From Gemmatimonadota bacterium (GTDB lineage: Bacteria > Gemmatimonadota > Gemmatimonadetes > Gemmatimonadales > GWC2-71-9): a stretch of 15,583 nucleotides of DNA. Below the pieces are notes generated by a model, which was given only the letters and a program-made list of their open reading frames with translations, was not told where the DNA came from and did not search any database. Shown here in pieces: positions 13,449 to 15,583 of the stretch; position 1 is the stretch's first letter; the number at the start of each line of letters is the position of its first letter. Where the stretch lies: the NCBI GenBank assembly GCA_004357415.1, contig SMVY01000058.1:1-15583 (forward strand). The letters are read 5' to 3'. Made by a program: the position numbers and the translations under genes.

Positions 13449-15583
13449 TTGCGTTGCAGTCGTATCGCCTGCCGGTGGCCCGCCGGGGGGGAGATCGCTC
13501 CGTCCGGCTCCCGGATGGCGCTGGGACTCCTGCTCGGCCTCCTGTGGTGGTGCGCCATGCCGCGGTCCGCCCCGGCCCAGGTAGCCGGGGAAATTCGCGG
13601 CATCGTCTTCGACACCATCGCCAATGCCGGGATCGCCCTGGCCCGGATCGAGGTGGTCGGCAACGCCGGTCACGTGGTGAGCGGCCCCGATGGTCGGTTC
13701 GTCCTCCGCGGCGTGGAACCGGGTGAGCGCCAGCTGCGCATCACCGCCCTGGGATACTTCCCCAACCAGCTTCGCCTGACGGTCAGGAACGGCACCACGC
13801 GAGTCGTCCGCGTGGTGCTGATGCCTGCCGCGATAACCGTCGATGAACTAGTCGTGCGCGGCGGTCCGCCCGACGCTCCGGCCGGCGTGCAACTGATCGA
13901 CCGGAAGGCGATCGAGGCCTCGCGCGCCCGCGACTTGGGCGAGTTGCTTCAAGGCGAGGCCGGCCTCCTGGTGATGCGCACCGGCGGTCTGGGGGCGCCG
14001 GCCACGTTGTCCATTCGCGGCAGCAACGCCGACCAGGTGCTGGTCCTCCTCGACGGGACGCCGATCAACGATCCGCTGACCGGCACCGCCGACCTGTCCA
14101 CGGTCCCCCTCGCCGCCGTCGAGCGGATCGTGGTGATCCGGGGTGCGGCCTCGGCCCGGTACGGTGCCGGCGCGCTGGCAGGGGTCGTGGCCATCGAGAG
14201 CCGCAAGGCCTCCCGGGCGGAGATTGCCGGACAGGTCGAGGGTGGGTCCTTCGGCGCAGCCGGGTTCACCGGCCAGGTGGCCGGCGGACATAAGGGTGAT
14301 ACTTGGCGCGTGCACGGGCTGCTCGTGGCCGAGGCGCGGCGGACCGCCGGCGACTTCCGCTACACCATCCCTCCCGTGCGGGGCGGTGGCGAGACCACCC
14401 GGGTCAACGCCCAGGCAAAGATGGCCAGCGCATTCGCCACCGGGACGGTCGGCACCGGAACCACGGAAGTTGGCGCCCGGCTGGAGTGGTTGCGGGTCGA
14501 TCGCGGGATGCCCGGACCGGTGACCCAACCGACACCGTCGGCCCACCAGACGCAGGATCGCCTGGGGGGACTGGCCACCGCGCGCATCGGCGTGGGCCGC
14601 TGGGTGATCGAGGCGGACGCGAGCGTCCGGCAGCAGAACAACAGCTACCGCGATTCCGCGCCGCCGGCTCGGGTGCCCTACCACGACTCGGTGGCGGTCC
14701 GAGAGGGCGCCCTGCAGCTCCAGGTGACGGGCCGCGTCACCGTAATCGCCACGTCCGTCGGCGCCGACTACCGGCATCAATCCTTCCGCTCGACGTCCCT
14801 GAGCGGCAACGCTCCGACCACGGCCGACTACGGCGGAGTGTGGACCATGCTGCGGCACCAGGCCCCCCTCGGCGATCGCGACCGGGTGGAGGTGTTTGCG
14901 GCGCTCCGGGCGGACGGGACCTCACAACTGGACGGACTGTTCCTGTCGCCCCGCGTTGGCGCCAGTTGGCAGCACAGCGTCGTTGGGATCCACCTCAGTT
15001 GGGGCGGGGCGTTCTCACCGCCGAGCTTGGCGGATCAGTTCTTCCAGGAAGGCGTCCTGGTGCAGCCGAATCCCGATCTCGGTCCCGAACGCATCACCAA
15101 TGAGATACAGGCGGGGGTTTCGCTCGACGCCGTGCCCGTGGGTGCCATCGACGTGGCCGCCGACCTGGCGCTGTTCCGGTCGGACATCGACGGCATGATT
15201 CTGTGGGTCCCCAATTTTCGGTTCATCTGGAGCCCTCACAACTTCGATGTCCGGCGCCGCGGGATGGACGTGGCGCTGCGGCTGACCCACCGCCGGAGTG
15301 CCGGAGTATTGCGAGGGAGTTACAGCCTGACGATCGTGGAGTACGCCGGGCCGGTGCTGACGGGGCAGGTGGCCTACCGTCCCAGGCACATGGTAACCGT
15401 CGCCCTTGGCATCCCCTACCGCCGGCTACGGACCGACATCGAAGCCCGCTACGTCGGCGAGCGGCGAACCGTTCCGGGGAGCGCGCTCAACAGCCTGCCC
15501 GGGTATTGGATCGTCGACGTGGGCGTCAGCGCCAGCTTTCGTCTGGGCTCCTGGGCGAGCGAAGCTTTTTTCCGAATCGATAA
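13449..15583 (+). CDS. TonB-dependent receptor, probable cobalamin/corrinoid outer-membrane transporter, 3' end cut by the window
   Basis: An outer-membrane receptor, 711 residues visible as read from TTG 13449 and open at the right edge. A signal peptide (MALGLLLGLLWWCAMPRSAPAQ) ends at residue 44. A carboxypeptidase-regulatory-like domain follows (about 47-125: GEIRGIVFDTIANAGIAL, GPDGRFVLRGVEPG), then a TonB-box-like DELVV at 132. The plug domain is at about 147-254 (IDRKAIEASRARDLGELLQ, TLSIRGSNADQVLVLLDGTPINDP, VERIVVIRGAASARYGAGALAGVVAIES). The beta-barrel then runs to the end, including FSPPSLADQFFQEG and NPDLGPERITNEIQAGV. About 40 residues are probably missing. Start choice: AGGAGG lies nine bases before TTG 13449; ATG 13440 touches it; ATG 13515 leaves no Shine-Dalgarno and no positively charged n-region. 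The cobalamin riboswitch upstream argues for corrinoid uptake like BtuB; ligand identity is inferred from that alone. Confidence 0.9.
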   Translation, partial: MRCSRIACRWPAGGEIAPSGSRMALGLLLGLLWWCAMPRSAPAQVAGEIRGIVFDTIANAGIALARIEVVGNAGHVVSGPDGRFVLRGVEPGERQLRITALGYFPNQLRLTVRNGTTRVVRVVLMPAAITVDELVVRGGPPDAPAGVQLIDRKAIEASRARDLGELLQGEAGLLVMRTGGLGAPATLSIRGSNADQVLVLLDGTPINDPLTGTADLSTVPLAAVERIVVIRGAASARYGAGALAGVVAIESRKASRAEIAGQVEGGSFGAAGFTGQVAGGHKGDTWRVHGLLVAEARRTAGDFRYTIPPVRGGGETTRVNAQAKMASAFATGTVGTGTTEVGARLEWLRVDRGMPGPVTQPTPSAHQTQDRLGGLATARIGVGRWVIEADASVRQQNNSYRDSAPPARVPYHDSVAVREGALQLQVTGRVTVIATSVGADYRHQSFRSTSLSGNAPTTADYGGVWTMLRHQAPLGDRDRVEVFAALRADGTSQLDGLFLSPRVGASWQHSVVGIHLSWGGAFSPPSLADQFFQEGVLVQPNPDLGPERITNEIQAGVSLDAVPVGAIDVAADLALFRSDIDGMILWVPNFRFIWSPHNFDVRRRGMDVALRLTHRRSAGVLRGSYSLTIVEYAGPVLTGQVAYRPRHMVTVALGIPYRRLRTDIEARYVGERRTVPGSALNSLPGYWIVDVGVSASFRLGSWASEAFFRID

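Noticed and set aside
12059..13663. A 534-codon open frame on the - strand across the hypothetical gene and the riboswitch
   Set aside because: It is rich in Arg, Gly and Pro with no domain, runs antisense to a protein with a signal peptide and membrane helix and to a structured riboswitch, and is explained by high GC depleting stop codons.
13235..13726. A + strand open frame starting inside the riboswitch
   Set aside because: It covers the aptamer core and the start of the receptor in the wrong frame, with an Arg/Pro-rich product and no motif.
13848..14858. Long - strand open frame opposite the TonB receptor
   Set aside because: The + strand encodes a coherent signal peptide, plug and barrel; the antisense frame has low-complexity GC-rich composition only.
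1..15583. tRNA, rRNA, CRISPR array, insertion sequence or attachment site
   Set aside because: I found no cloverleaf-like or rRNA stretch, no spaced repeats, no transposase or integrase and no flanking inverted repeats; coding is nearly continuous core metabolism.

Overview
This window looks like a piece of chromosome from a GC-rich, diderm (outer-membrane) bacterium. All recognisable genes lie on the + strand and are tightly packed. An outer-membrane TonB-dependent receptor shows the organism is Gram-negative. A short-form hibernation factor, HPr kinase and a complete mannose-family PTS next to a riboflavin/nusB cluster, at high GC, make Gemmatimonadota my best guess. Some deltaproteobacteria-like lineages are also possible, and there is no rRNA or other marker here to settle it.

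Layout. (1) Positions 1-3519 are the riboflavin cluster: the 3' part of ribD, then ribE, ribBA, ribH and nusB. Genes overlap or are spaced by a few bases. Together they convert GTP and ribulose 5-phosphate to riboflavin, with nusB riding along as a transcription factor gene. (2) Positions 3516-4628 hold a GT4-type glycosyltransferase fused to the operon by a 4-base stop/start overlap. (3) Positions 4645-10246 form one unbroken run: hpf, hprK, mannose-family EIIA, EIIB, EIIC and EIID, then HPr and enzyme I. Most junctions are stop/start overlaps of 1-8 bases. This is a full phosphorelay (PEP to EI to HPr to EIIA to EIIB to sugar through IIC/IID) with its own HPr-Ser46 kinase/phosphorylase. No sugar-catabolic gene accompanies it, so the substrate is unknown. 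(4) Positions 10284-11513 encode metK (SAM synthetase). (5) Positions 11560-12069 encode a DUF151/bifunctional-nuclease-family protein, preceded by a small hairpin and a TATATT box. It contains a fresh-looking 18-bp in-frame duplication. (6) Positions 12002-13183 encode an unrecognised signal-peptide protein with a carboxypeptidase-regulatory-like fold and one C-terminal membrane anchor. (7) Positions 13184-13448 are a 265-base leader with an excellent cobalamin riboswitch and two downstream hairpins. The second hairpin buries an AGGAGG ribosome-binding site. (8) From about 13449 to the window end runs a TonB-dependent receptor, almost complete, presumably for cobalamin or another corrinoid.

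Most of the window is core metabolism and I see no undescribed multi-gene defence or mobile system. The points most worth a second look are the riboswitch-to-RBS hairpin architecture and the self-contained hprK-PTS cassette without rapZ. Two substitutions in otherwise invariant active-site motifs also stand out: RibBA Gln147, and enzyme I His202 in the phospho-histidine signature.
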